From a virus, in the IMG/VR virus record IMGVR_UViG_3300025151_000024, positions 1-64,000 of that record: a stretch of 64,000 bases of DNA; one strand, written 5' to 3'. Below are positions 46,011 to 55,144 of this stretch, piece after piece (the stretch's first letter is position 1; each line of letters opens with the position of its first letter). The position numbers and the translations under genes were made by a program. The notes below the pieces were generated by a model, which did not search any database, was not told the origin of the DNA, and worked only from the letters and a program-made list of their open reading frames with translations.

Positions 46011-46648
46011 CACAGATACCTCGTAGCCCTTTGTTGTGTCCCCGTCTTCCTATTGGCTTCTTCTGCGATTATATTCCCTACAGCCATTGCTGCTCTTCTT
46101 TCCATAAAACCACCATGAACATTCACAGTAACATTAGTTTCTCCGGCTTTCCGATTAATAGCCTGTACAAGCCCACCTTCATTTTCAATAAGATATCTTA
46201 GCCCATCTAAAGTAGATTCTAAACCGGCTAAAGGGTTTCTTGCAGAACCGGCCATAGCAGCCAAATCTGTACCTAATTGGGCCGAGCCGTAACTAGCAGT
46301 AGGAGTAGGAGCAACATAGCCGGGAATATATGCATTCGCTGGCTTTCTTGGCCCTGAACCACCTCCCGCTACATTCTTTGGGTCAAAAGATAGCGTAGGA
46401 GAAGCATAACCACCAGCCAAGGCGGAACTAACAGAACCTAATGCATCTTTACCTTTATCTTCTAGAGAAGAAAAGAAAGAATCTACTTGCGTTTTGAAAT
46501 TTTCAAAGGCAACAAGCCCTGTTGAAAACGCACCCGCAAGTGCGCTACCAAGACCTCCAATCAAAGAAGAAATACTTGTTAAACCCGATGAAATAAGAGA
46601 AATAGATGAACTCACAGATGCTAAAGAGGAAATAATTGGAAGTACCAT
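46010..46648 (-). CDS. Short tape-measure-like tail protein
   Basis: A 212-residue protein right after the tail chaperone pair, the standard position of the tape measure. The first 50 residues are an Ala/Ser/Gly/Leu-rich hydrophobic helix (SSISLISSGLTSISSLIGGL, GSALAGAF) like the membrane-inserting parts of tape measures. Middle Gly/Pro-rich, C-terminal helix FMERRAAMAVGNIIAEEANR. It is unusually short. If it really sets tail length at about 1.5 angstroms per residue, the tail would be only about 30 nm, so it may be only part of the system. SD GGAGG precedes the ATG. Confidence 0.45.
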   Translation of the reverse strand: MVLPIISSLASVSSSISLISSGLTSISSLIGGLGSALAGAFSTGLVAFENFKTQVDSFFSSLEDKGKDALGSVSSALAGGYASPTLSFDPKNVAGGGSGPRKPANAYIPGYVAPTPTASYGSAQLGTDLAAMAGSARNPLAGLESTLDGLRYLIENEGGLVQAINRKAGETNVTVNVHGGFMERRAAMAVGNIIAEEANRKTGTQQRATRYL

Positions 46649-46926
46649 CAGAAGTCCTCCAATTCTAAGAATGTGTAATCAAGTGTCACGGTTTCGTTCC
46701 CCGTATTGCTTTGTGCAGAAGCCCGTTCTTGTTCTTTCCTATTTTTAGAATCAATAGCAAGCGCCCAAGAAAGCGATTGATTGAAAATTTCAGGAGACAT
46801 TTGTGAGACCTCGGTTAATGATATGCCGTAATGTTTTGCGACTAAATAGGCGAACATTTGAGATTGCAGTTCTATATCTTCAGCAGTTTCTATACTGTTT
46901 TTCGATAAGAAAGTCTGCACTTTCAA
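46648..46926 (-). CDS. Tail assembly chaperone, frameshift extension (T-like)
   Basis: A 92-residue helical reading frame (MFAYLVAKHYGISLTEVSQM) that follows and overlaps the G-like chaperone. Its only start near the beginning is a TTG without a good ribosome site. The frame is, however, open upstream in -1 phase to a run of six G residues, so it is probably made as a G-T fusion by -1 frameshifting, as in lambda and many tailed phages. It would recruit the tape-measure-like protein and the tail-tube protein during tail assembly. Confidence 0.6.
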   Translation of the reverse strand: MKVQTFLSKNSIETAEDIELQSQMFAYLVAKHYGISLTEVSQMSPEIFNQSLSWALAIDSKNRKEQERASAQSNTGNETVTLDYTFLELEDF

Positions 46927-46943
46927 TTGCTCGCTTTCGTAAA

Positions 46944-46949
46944 CCCCCC
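46944..46949 (-). promoter_or_regulatory. Candidate -1 ribosomal frameshift site (G6 run)
   Basis: On the minus strand the sequence reads CAA GGG GGG TTT ACG in the chaperone frame. A tRNA on the second GGG can slip back one base and still pair perfectly with GGG, continuing as GTT TAC GAA AGC GAG CAA TTG, which is open into the 92-residue frame. The shift occurs about seven codons before the stop of the first frame. Confidence 0.55.
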
Positions 46950-47241
46950 TTGCATCATCTGTGCTATTTCATCGGGATTAGGTAAAACTGCGCTTATTTG
47001 CTCGCCTACATATGCTGAAAGATTGAGCAACTCGTCAGGAGAAAGTTGTGGATTTGTGCGTGTAACCCAGTTACTGAAAGCGTAACGCCAATACGCCTGT
47101 AAATCAAGCGTAACATCACCTTTTGTTACAATAAACATCTCTTGTGCTGCTTTCTGTACATCGAAAAACGACATACCTCTCACCCATATTTCCATGACCT
47201 GTTCAGGGTCATCAGGGTCTACTTGTATTTCGTATCGTCTT

Positions 47242-47967
<726 letters not shown>

Positions 47968-47976
47968 CTTCTCACC

Positions 47977-49968
47977 TCATGAATGTAACAATGTATCCTT
48001 CGCAATAACGTGCATAGACTTAGGCATAATACGCATCATAGAGCGTAGCGGCCCTTTGTCTTCAGGTATAGGGAGAGGCGCTTCAGTAATGTAGTAATCA
48101 TCTATTACGATATCTAGAGATTCTCTTGTAGCACCAGTTCCTTGTTTTGTAAATGAGAGGCGTATCATATCTGCATCGGTTGTGTCGCTGGTATCGTCAT
48201 CAAAATTATCTATAGAACGGCGCATTTTGTGGTAAAATACGGGGTCATCTACGATTATTTCCATTTCTAAATCGTATTCTGTCTTACCTTCAACCGCTAA
48301 AGATGCATTTCTTGTACCAGCGAAAGGAACTTGGTCGGTCTCTGCATCTGCTACGTTTGCTCCATTTATCGTGTAGTATTGCTGTACACCAGTTGAACCA
48401 TTTAGTGTAAAACTGACTACTTGACCAACTTGTACACCGGCAACTTGTATTGTACCATTGTAGAACATAAACGGCTTTTGTGTGCGCTTTGCCACCCCAG
48501 CCTCTTTTCTCTTTTGCTCTGTATTGGCTGTGTCTTCAAACAGGCGATGAGTGTCATATCGGTCACCCTTTGTGGTCTCTAACCGACCTGTATCTGTATA
48601 AACTAAGGTAGAATCAAAATCTACACTCAATCTTAAGGCAGCATCAGTATCGGCAACTAAGGAGAAATTTTTGACTTTACAGCCCCTAAATACACGAGTA
48701 AGTTGCTTTGAATCGGATGCTCCTCCGTCAAATGAACCCTCATCACTATCAGCATCAGTTCTTCTTACACTAACTTCCATTGCGAAAGAAGGAACTGTAG
48801 TTCTTGAAAACAGCAATCTTTCGACTGGATTTGTTAGGTTTCCGGTAGATGTATCCATGTGTGGTGTTCCACGAGTTGAATCACTTTCAAATCTCATAAA
48901 TTTCATGGCGGTATTATCTGCATGAGAAAAATTGAATGGGTCGTCAACCCAAATCCTACCACTTCCGCTGCTATCAGAAATAGCCACTACTCTTCTAATC
49001 TCTTGCTTTATCGCCCTACTAAGTATAGAATTAGCACCATTAGTAGGCCATGTACCGTCACTTTGAGTTTCTCTGTTTACCTTAATGTCCGTTGTGGTAG
49101 CATCATTAATGACTACATAATCACCAACGTCAATATCTACACTGTTTATTGCCGGTGCAGCAGAACCACCGTCATATGTAAAAGAAGAATCTCCAGCAGA
49201 GATAATGCCATTTGTTAGGAAGGTTGCACCACCTGTATTACCTAATGTGTCGCCAGTAGCATAAGTTACCTCGTGCCCAAGGCAGTAGTATAGCCATCTA
49301 GCGTTATGGATATTACACTCAAAAGAGCCATTTGTGTTGAGGAAACGACCCGGCACTTGGACCGCAACATCTCTTCCTAGACCAACGACATGAAATCGCT
49401 TCAAATCTACTTTAGTTTCAGGCAAAGTTACGGTATTCACCAAACCTACAAATTGGTCTGTAAGAACTCTTTCTTTACTTAGTAAAGCGTTATTTCCATC
49501 AGAAGTCATGGTCGCATCCATAGAGGGTGTGGCGAAAGGAAGAATTCGCATTACTTCGGCTGCTAAAGAAGAATCTATGTCACTTGAACTATGGTCGGTT
49601 CTCAAAGCGGGAGTAATTGTTAATTCTGTTACATCTGAAGCGGTTACAGCGTGTTTTACTATGGTAAAAGTTCGACCTGCTTTGGCATAATCGTCATTTA
49701 TATCGAAATTACCTCCTGCTAAATTAGTAAAAATAACCCTAGAACCTACTAGCATACCTACTGGATAATGAAGAAGCCCAGCATGAACTGGAGTATCATC
49801 AGCCCCTCCACTAAAAGTAATCACACTAGTATCCTTGACTAAATCTCTAGCACCACTTTTAGCAGTGAATTTGAAAGAGCCAGCATAACCATGTGGCAAA
49901 TCCATACCACTTTCATGTCCGAAAGTGACTTCTGTAAGGTCTCCCTTGTACACAGTTGACGGCGGCAT
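47977..49968 (-). CDS. Major tail (tube) protein candidate
   Basis: A 663-residue beta-rich protein. The region VQVPGRFLNTNGSFECNIHN followed by ARWLYYCLGHE resembles the tail-tube pattern where a strand pair is followed by 'L.y.lG'. The C-terminal part VEGKTEYDLEMEIIVDDPVF then YHKM is similar to the closing strands of tube proteins. It lies between the tail terminator candidate and the chaperones, the normal place for the tube gene. It is larger than classical tube proteins (150-400 residues), with a probable inserted domain at about 230-430. SD GAGGTGAGAG precedes the ATG. Confidence 0.6.
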   Translation of the reverse strand: MPPSTVYKGDLTEVTFGHESGMDLPHGYAGSFKFTAKSGARDLVKDTSVITFSGGADDTPVHAGLLHYPVGMLVGSRVIFTNLAGGNFDINDDYAKAGRTFTIVKHAVTASDVTELTITPALRTDHSSSDIDSSLAAEVMRILPFATPSMDATMTSDGNNALLSKERVLTDQFVGLVNTVTLPETKVDLKRFHVVGLGRDVAVQVPGRFLNTNGSFECNIHNARWLYYCLGHEVTYATGDTLGNTGGATFLTNGIISAGDSSFTYDGGSAAPAINSVDIDVGDYVVINDATTTDIKVNRETQSDGTWPTNGANSILSRAIKQEIRRVVAISDSSGSGRIWVDDPFNFSHADNTAMKFMRFESDSTRGTPHMDTSTGNLTNPVERLLFSRTTVPSFAMEVSVRRTDADSDEGSFDGGASDSKQLTRVFRGCKVKNFSLVADTDAALRLSVDFDSTLVYTDTGRLETTKGDRYDTHRLFEDTANTEQKRKEAGVAKRTQKPFMFYNGTIQVAGVQVGQVVSFTLNGSTGVQQYYTINGANVADAETDQVPFAGTRNASLAVEGKTEYDLEMEIIVDDPVFYHKMRRSIDNFDDDTSDTTDADMIRLSFTKQGTGATRESLDIVIDDYYITEAPLPIPEDKGPLRSMMRIMPKSMHVIAKDTLLHS

Positions 49969-49982
49969 GGTTCTCTCTCACC

Positions 49983-50432
49983 TCATGGGATTAGTTCTGC
50001 AAAGATAACTACTTCGACTTGGAACGTGGTTCTGAATAGAAATTTAGTTCTATCAGACAAGTCGGTACGAGTTTTGTAAACCAACCTATCCATATTCACA
50101 CCATCACCTTTTCTCTTGAGGTGTATTATTCTTCTGATTTCATTTTCCATCAGTTGCTGTTGTTTTCGACTCTTCATTGTTCTAGCATCTAATGTGATAT
50201 TTATACGAGTTGTGACGAAATCGTACAATAATTCAGGAGTTTCTTCGTTGTGTGCAGTTTCAAACACCATAACGTAATCGTGCTTTTTCATATCAATACG
50301 CTTACCGCGCTCAGGACTTGTGTCAGCCATATCAATAATAATCGGCTTGATGCCGTTAGTATTGCCTCTATTCCAGTTGTCTTGTAACAACTTGATGACT
50401 AAATCAATTCCTTCTAGGAACGTTGCGACCAC
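49983..50432 (-). CDS. Tail terminator/completion-like protein
   Basis: A 149-residue alpha/beta protein: an N-terminal helix FLEGIDLVIKLLQDNWN, strands KPIIIDM and DYVMVFETAH, a helix-rich ARTMKSRKQQQLMENEIRRI, and a strand-rich end (FRTTFQVEVVIFAELIP). This order matches tail terminator (gpU-like) folds. The GTG start at 50432 is set by a near-perfect AGGAGGT eight bases upstream. It is placed between neck and tube genes. Confidence 0.55.
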   Translation of the reverse strand: MVATFLEGIDLVIKLLQDNWNRGNTNGIKPIIIDMADTSPERGKRIDMKKHDYVMVFETAHNEETPELLYDFVTTRINITLDARTMKSRKQQQLMENEIRRIIHLKRKGDGVNMDRLVYKTRTDLSDRTKFLFRTTFQVEVVIFAELIP

Positions 50433-50787
50433 TTCGCTCTACCTCCTTTAGATGATATCGAACATCAGGTACGATTACTCCGCCTCGATATTCTACGTGA
50501 TTTCGATATAATTCAGGGCTTTCAGTAAGCATTCTCTTATCTACAAACCCATCAATAAGTTCAACATACTCTTCGTCTACTGGATTTCCAAAATTATCTT
50601 CTATTTCACCAGTAGGAGTCTCTCTAATTTGTGCAAGAGTCATCTCTTCTCTTTTGATTCGGTCTCTGTAATCGGGATTTTCTCGCTTAAACGCAGACTG
50701 TAAATCGTTTTGCATTTCTTTATCCTTAGCGAATGCCTTTACGACTTGCTCAAGAAATATTTTAGTTTCAGCAGAAGGCTTACTCAA
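50404..50787 (-). CDS. Neck / head-completion-like hypothetical protein
   Basis: A 127-residue, largely helical N-terminal half (TKIFLEQVVKAFAKDKEMQN) and a C-terminal part with VEYRGGVIVPDVRYHLKEVE. The TTG start at 50787 is supported by GAGGTGG six bases upstream; no ATG is available. It overlaps its neighbours on both sides. Position between adaptor and terminator suggests a head-completion or neck role; the family is not recognised. Confidence 0.45.
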   Translation of the reverse strand: MSKPSAETKIFLEQVVKAFAKDKEMQNDLQSAFKRENPDYRDRIKREEMTLAQIRETPTGEIEDNFGNPVDEEYVELIDGFVDKRMLTESPELYRNHVEYRGGVIVPDVRYHLKEVERSGRNVPRRN

Positions 50788-52351
50788 AGGCTACCACCTC
50801 AATATATCGGGGTAGCGTTGCATCAATATCTTGACGATAAAGTTGAATTTTAGACGATAAATCCACATTTTGTGTGCCTTCAGGGATTAAAACACTTCTA
50901 TCATCGTTCATTAATAAATCAATAGCAACCATTTTTGTACAAACATCTTCAATGGCTTTTTCTAGATATCTTTCACCGTAAATGTATGAAACTTTTACAG
51001 CGTTCCACTCAAAGAAAGGATAGGAATTGTTGAAGTAAATAATACCCATTTCGTTGTCAATCCACCAATCTCTTAGTCTTCCTTTATCCCCACTGGCACT
51101 TCCTCCTTGCAAATCAATAGCAAGACGATGCTGTTTTAATGAAGTACCAGCAGAGGCGAGGGTAGTTAGTGGTGTACCGCTAACATTTGTACACCCAGTA
51201 AAAGTTGTAGATGTTTTACCAGTGTATGCAAGAACTTCATTTCCTACCATAATCAGACCAGCGTTCACGAACCCTTCAGTAGAAGCGACTGTGACAGTTG
51301 TGGAAACAACAGAAACACTGGTAGTAGTTTCTTCATGAGTTTGAGATATTGTAATTGCAGAGGTATCTGTACACGCTATTGTGCTAGTTTCACCACCAAC
51401 AGTATCCCTCATACTACTAATTTTGACAATACCAGTACCATAGTCAGCATTTGCAGTTGCTAAGAATTCATTGTGAACCGCAACATTAGATGTACTTCCC
51501 GGTAGGGTAAAAGCAGGAGCAAACTCAATTGCATCTCTTGAAACACGGTCTTCTTTATTGATTAAATCAGCAAGAGCCTGTGCTGTTGAAACCTTATCAA
51601 AATCTGCTCTCCATGTAGAAGTAGTTGTACCAACAGAAAGAGTAGCGTAACTTCCACCAGCACTCAGATAGACTGAATCGCCACTTAGAGCAGTGTAATC
51701 TGCAATTTCCACTCTTGCTTCAGCAGCGCCAATTTCACGATAGTCATCACCCTGCCACAATTCTATACGCAACATTTGTTGAATATTCCTGAATAATAGG
51801 GGGGTTGTACCCACATAATCGGTATAATATCGCCTTCTATACGGCTTATATGTGTCGAAATTGATATATTCGGCTGTAACTAGATTCGGTCTCCAAGAAT
51901 TATGTGTGATGTTATCTATCCTATCTTGTGCCCTTTTAATCAGTTCTTCGACCTTACTTTTCTTGACTCCTCTTGTCCTTCCATTAGTAAAAGAGGCTTG
52001 ATTCTGAACGTAAGTATTGTCAGCCGATTGATAATCAGCGGCAGTTATACTTGAAGTGAAATTTAATTTTACACCATTTACAGATGTAGTAATAGATGTA
52101 ATTGTGCGGTCAATCCCTAATGGGTCTGCGTCTGAATAAATTAGAATGGTATCTCCAACTGACCAACCACAGTTTCGATAATCCGACCCGGTGATATATA
52201 CACCATCTGAATCACTATCTGCTGCAACTGCTACTGCTTCTTGAGGTCCAATCTCAAGTAAGTCTGCTACCTTTTGAGCGGTTGTATAGACGATAGCATC
52301 AGGGTCTAAGGGGCGTGTTTCAGCCTCACCCGGACTGAACACTTGTGGCAT
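50780..52351 (-). CDS. Head-tail connector adaptor-like protein with beta insert
   Basis: A 523-residue protein. Pieces of an adaptor are visible: an N-terminal helix pattern TAQKVADLLEI, a helix KVEELIKRAQDRIDNITHNS, and a C-terminal bundle VKVSYIYGERYLEKAIEDVC then TKMVAIDLLM. Between them sits a large beta-rich insert (about 220-430) that contains the common phage module VASTEGFVNAGLIMVGNEVL, AYTGKTSTTFTGC. Normal adaptors are 100-180 residues, so the insertion more than doubles the size. It may form outward decorations of the neck. Confidence 0.5.
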   Translation of the reverse strand: MPQVFSPGEAETRPLDPDAIVYTTAQKVADLLEIGPQEAVAVAADSDSDGVYITGSDYRNCGWSVGDTILIYSDADPLGIDRTITSITTSVNGVKLNFTSSITAADYQSADNTYVQNQASFTNGRTRGVKKSKVEELIKRAQDRIDNITHNSWRPNLVTAEYINFDTYKPYRRRYYTDYVGTTPLLFRNIQQMLRIELWQGDDYREIGAAEARVEIADYTALSGDSVYLSAGGSYATLSVGTTTSTWRADFDKVSTAQALADLINKEDRVSRDAIEFAPAFTLPGSTSNVAVHNEFLATANADYGTGIVKISSMRDTVGGETSTIACTDTSAITISQTHEETTTSVSVVSTTVTVASTEGFVNAGLIMVGNEVLAYTGKTSTTFTGCTNVSGTPLTTLASAGTSLKQHRLAIDLQGGSASGDKGRLRDWWIDNEMGIIYFNNSYPFFEWNAVKVSYIYGERYLEKAIEDVCTKMVAIDLLMNDDRSVLIPEGTQNVDLSSKIQLYRQDIDATLPRYIEVVAFE

Positions 52352-52650
52352 TACTCTCTAGCCTCCTCACTTCTCTCTGCTAAATTATATTCCATAGGCT
52401 TTTCACACGCACCGCAAGTTTCTCGGTACATGAAATGCAAGAAGCCGCAGTAGCGACAACGAGTACCACATCCTATGTTTAGGATATCGCCAATGTTCTT
52501 ATTTCGTTGTCGCTGCTGCGAAACCACTCCTGCTAGTGGTTTTTCCGTGTTGAAAACAGAACCCTCTCCGATAGATGACGACAAGCGAACATTCTGCTTT
52601 TGTGCCGTTTCTAAGTCATCTATCTCAAGTGTTCGGAGTTCAAATCCCAT
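52351..52650 (-). CDS. Zinc-finger small head/neck protein
   Basis: A 99-residue protein with a four-cysteine zinc site in its C-terminal half (CRYCGFLHFMYRETCGAC) after an N-terminal extended part. A leucine/charge-rich tail follows. The start ATG is clear; it overlaps the adaptor start by one base. No family is recognised; probably structural. Confidence 0.5.
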   Translation of the reverse strand: MGFELRTLEIDDLETAQKQNVRLSSSIGEGSVFNTEKPLAGVVSQQRQRNKNIGDILNIGCGTRCRYCGFLHFMYRETCGACEKPMEYNLAERSEEARE

Positions 52651-52669
52651 GTAGTGCCGCCTCCCCTCA

Positions 52670-52837
52670 TCAGGAAGTGTGCGTTACTACAATGAAAACA
52701 TTACCCAAAACAACTACTGGTTCAGCACCGACTAGCGTTCCCGAAGGAAGAGCCGACGTTAAATCACTGTTGAGTGTGGTCAAGTCCGAGAATTCTTTCG
52801 GACTAAATGGACCAAGAACTGTAACGCCTCGTGCCAT
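52670..52837 (-). CDS. 55-residue virion-cluster mini-protein
   Basis: A short ORF (MARGVTVLGPFSPKEFSDLT...) with a beta-rich C-terminus (GAEPVVVLGNVFIVVTHTS). A good ribosome site (GGTGATTA) lies immediately upstream, inside the same conserved design as other genes of this operon. It fills the gap between two other small head-cluster genes. The function is unknown. Confidence 0.5.
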   Translation of the reverse strand: MARGVTVLGPFSPKEFSDLTTLNSDLTSALPSGTLVGAEPVVVLGNVFIVVTHTS

Positions 52838-52851
52838 GCCTAATCACCGCC

Positions 52852-53133
52852 TCAGTTGCGGCGACCAAATGCATACCATGTGCCGTCTTGTCCTGCCACT
52901 GATTGCACTACTAGAGTGCTGCCGTTGATTAGGGCAAAAACCCCGTCAACACCAGCACCAGTACCAGCAGTACTACTTCCAGCGTTAGCACCACATCCGA
53001 TGATTCCTGATAGATAGGCGGAAAGGTCAATGTTTCCTCCTGTATCAGAACCACCGTTAGTGAATGTGCCAGTCACCATAAGTAGGTCTCCTATGTAGTG
53101 CGGTCTTGTGTCAATTGTACTTGCAAATGCCAT
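52852..53133 (-). CDS. Small virion protein (possible decoration)
   Basis: A 93-residue Gly/Ser/Thr-rich beta protein (HYIGDLLMVTGTFTNGGSDT, GALINGSTLVVQSVAG-like end). It is one of several small beta proteins between capsid and neck genes, which are often capsid decoration proteins or fibres on the head. No specific family is recognised. Confidence 0.5.
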   Translation of the reverse strand: MAFASTIDTRPHYIGDLLMVTGTFTNGGSDTGGNIDLSAYLSGIIGCGANAGSSTAGTGAGVDGVFALINGSTLVVQSVAGQDGTWYAFGRRN

Positions 53134-53139
53134 TTATTA

Positions 53140-53577
53140 TCACTCCGTAATTGTTTCAGTTGTTTCTTCGGTTGCTGTTTCTTCAACCACTGGCTCTTCG
53201 ACTACAACCTCTTCCTCAACCACTGGGGGTTCAGGTACAGGCTCAGGCTCAGGTGCTGGTGGATTGATTACTTCATCAACCATAGTTAGTAGTGTTCCTT
53301 TTGTTCGATACGAACCGGATAGGTCAACACCGTTATCGGTTAACCAAGTAACGATTTGACCCCTTCTCCATGAAGAATCAGGGATACCATCGTTGCCTTC
53401 GTCCACATGAGGTGCTTCATCCCCATCAAGGGTGAAGTAAGGAAGTACGAGGTATCGGCGGAATTCATCCACCCATTCCTGCGATACTTCCCGTACTTCA
53501 CCACGAGAAAAGTCCGGCGTGTACGCATCGGGACTCCTTCGGTAGAAGGAAGGACCGTTATATCGTACAGTCGGCAT
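53140..53577 (-). CDS. Head-region protein with HeH/SAP-like domain and Pro/Glu tail
   Basis: A 145-residue protein. Residues about 66-105 form a HeH/SAP-like helix-extension-helix (SSWRRGQIVTWLTDNGVDLS, then GSYRTKGTLLTMVDEVI). The last 40 residues are Pro/Glu/Val repeats (PAPEPEPVPEPPVVEEEVVV). The same combination, SAP-like domain plus acidic low-complexity part, is found in the tail-cluster protein at 47242. SD GAGGTGA precedes the ATG. Possibly a DNA-facing head or head-completion protein. Confidence 0.5.
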   Translation of the reverse strand: MPTVRYNGPSFYRRSPDAYTPDFSRGEVREVSQEWVDEFRRYLVLPYFTLDGDEAPHVDEGNDGIPDSSWRRGQIVTWLTDNGVDLSGSYRTKGTLLTMVDEVINPPAPEPEPVPEPPVVEEEVVVEEPVVEETATEETTETITE

Positions 53578-53588
53578 AGGTAGTCACC

Positions 53589-53984
53589 TCAGTTGTACAT
53601 TACCAATACGTTGGTAGTGTTTGCTGAACCACTTAGGTACTGTAGTGTGATGGTAAGGCTACTTACACTCGCACCAACGGATACTGCTGCTGTTCCTGAG
53701 TCAGTTGTGAAAACTGAAAGGATGCTGCTGATTCCGCCAGCCAAAATGATAGTCTCACCGTCTGCACCGCCTGTTACACTGATTAACGCCATTTTTGGCG
53801 CTGCATCATATCCGTTTGCTCCATCGCTGTTAGAAGCGTTGAATGTACCCGGACCACCGCCCGGATAAGATACGTCTGCTGCTCCGTCTAACCATTCAGT
53901 GGTGTCGTGAGAACCCGCTCGGAGTTCCCATGCACCGACTAATGTTGCTGTTGCTGTTCCGCTTAATGTTAATTCACTTGCCAT
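53589..53984 (-). CDS. Small capsid-associated protein
   Basis: A 131-residue Gly/Ala/Ser/Thr-rich beta protein directly downstream of the major capsid gene (MASELTLSGTATATLVGAWE...). A perfect extended ribosome site GAGGTGATTA suggests high expression. This size, composition and position suit a capsid decoration protein, but no signature is visible. Confidence 0.55.
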   Translation of the reverse strand: MASELTLSGTATATLVGAWELRAGSHDTTEWLDGAADVSYPGGGPGTFNASNSDGANGYDAAPKMALISVTGGADGETIILAGGISSILSVFTTDSGTAAVSVGASVSSLTITLQYLSGSANTTNVLVMYN

Positions 53985-53995
53985 ACTTAATCACC

Positions 53996-55126
53996 TCACT
54001 GCAAATCCCTGACGCTTCCATGCGCCCCAAAGAACGTTGTCCAAATCTCACCCATAGTTCGGTATAGACCTTCCTGACCGAGACGGTTGATGGCGAATGG
54101 GTCACCAGTTTCAATTCCACTCTCGTAATACTGGGTTGGGATTGCTGTACTGAAATATACATAATCTGTGTCTAGGAAATACATCCTGCTGATTCCGTCC
54201 TTGACTACATCCTTGGATGGAATGATTGGAACTCCGTTGTAGGTTGCTACAATGAATCCAGCCTCGATACCGGGTACACCCTTTACACCGTTGTAGGTTG
54301 GGGTGACTCTCTTTTCTTCCATAAAGCGCTGTTGGCTTTGTAGGAGTTGCTGAAGGCGCATTAGAGTGTCATATCCAGTTAGGATGACCTTCGGGTTGCC
54401 TCCTCGCTCCCATATGTTTTGGAACAAAGTGTCAAGTTGGTCAAGACTTAGATTTCTGTTGTTGCTTGAAGCATCTGCGTTGTCTTCAGCGAAAGCCCAA
54501 GTGTTAGCACTTCGGTCAATCGAGTAGATATCTTCGTCACCAGCATCGTAGTGAGTACCGGAAGCCATCTGATTGTTTCCAACAGTGATTCTGTCTAGAG
54601 ACTCAAAGTTGTTACCTGCAACAGTTGATGCATCGGTTAGAAGCATCTTGTTGACCATCTCAGCGTGGTGCTTACCCATTTCTTCCTTCATGACTGAGCG
54701 GATGTCGCCTAGTCCGTCATCCTTGTCAGCAAGGAAAATTGCTGTCTCAGACATATCGAAGGTGTGAGCGATGGTCTTCGGTTTTGCTGCTACGTGCTGG
54801 AAAGTTGGCTTTACAGTCTCAGGTAGTGTTGCGTTTTCTGCAACTCCACCGTGAAGTGCGCCACCGTTTGGCTTTCCAGTAATAACTCTCCAACCGGACC
54901 TGTCCCAAGGCCTCTTTGGTAGAATGCTGAATGCGTTGAACTCTTGGTTCAACTGCGACCATACCTTGCGTCCGTAGATTGCTTGGTATGTTCCAGCGGT
55001 TGTGGATAGCATCGGGCTGTCAGCCTTCAGCAACTCGCTACCGGAGTAGGAGTATCCCATTGCGTTCCCAGCGCCATAGTAATAGCGCTCCATGTCAGTT
55101 ATTGTGCGTACGTAATCTCTTGCCAT
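53996..55126 (-). CDS. HK97-fold major capsid protein
   Basis: A 376-residue protein. Features of HK97-type capsids include the spine-helix region IRSVMKEEMGKHHAEMVNKM then LL and TDAS, the P-domain segment LDQLDTLFQNIWERGGNPKV then ILTGYDTLMRLQ, and the late strands VATYNGVPIIPSKDV and RMYFLDTDYVYF. It forms the icosahedral shell. It follows the protease-scaffold by 18 bases with SD GGAAGGTGATTA. There is no obvious long N-terminal delta domain; scaffold function appears to be in the preceding gene. Confidence 0.85.
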   Translation of the reverse strand: MARDYVRTITDMERYYYGAGNAMGYSYSGSELLKADSPMLSTTAGTYQAIYGRKVWSQLNQEFNAFSILPKRPWDRSGWRVITGKPNGGALHGGVAENATLPETVKPTFQHVAAKPKTIAHTFDMSETAIFLADKDDGLGDIRSVMKEEMGKHHAEMVNKMLLTDASTVAGNNFESLDRITVGNNQMASGTHYDAGDEDIYSIDRSANTWAFAEDNADASSNNRNLSLDQLDTLFQNIWERGGNPKVILTGYDTLMRLQQLLQSQQRFMEEKRVTPTYNGVKGVPGIEAGFIVATYNGVPIIPSKDVVKDGISRMYFLDTDYVYFSTAIPTQYYESGIETGDPFAINRLGQEGLYRTMGEIWTTFFGAHGSVRDLQ

Positions 55127-55144
55127 TCATAATCACCTTCCTAT

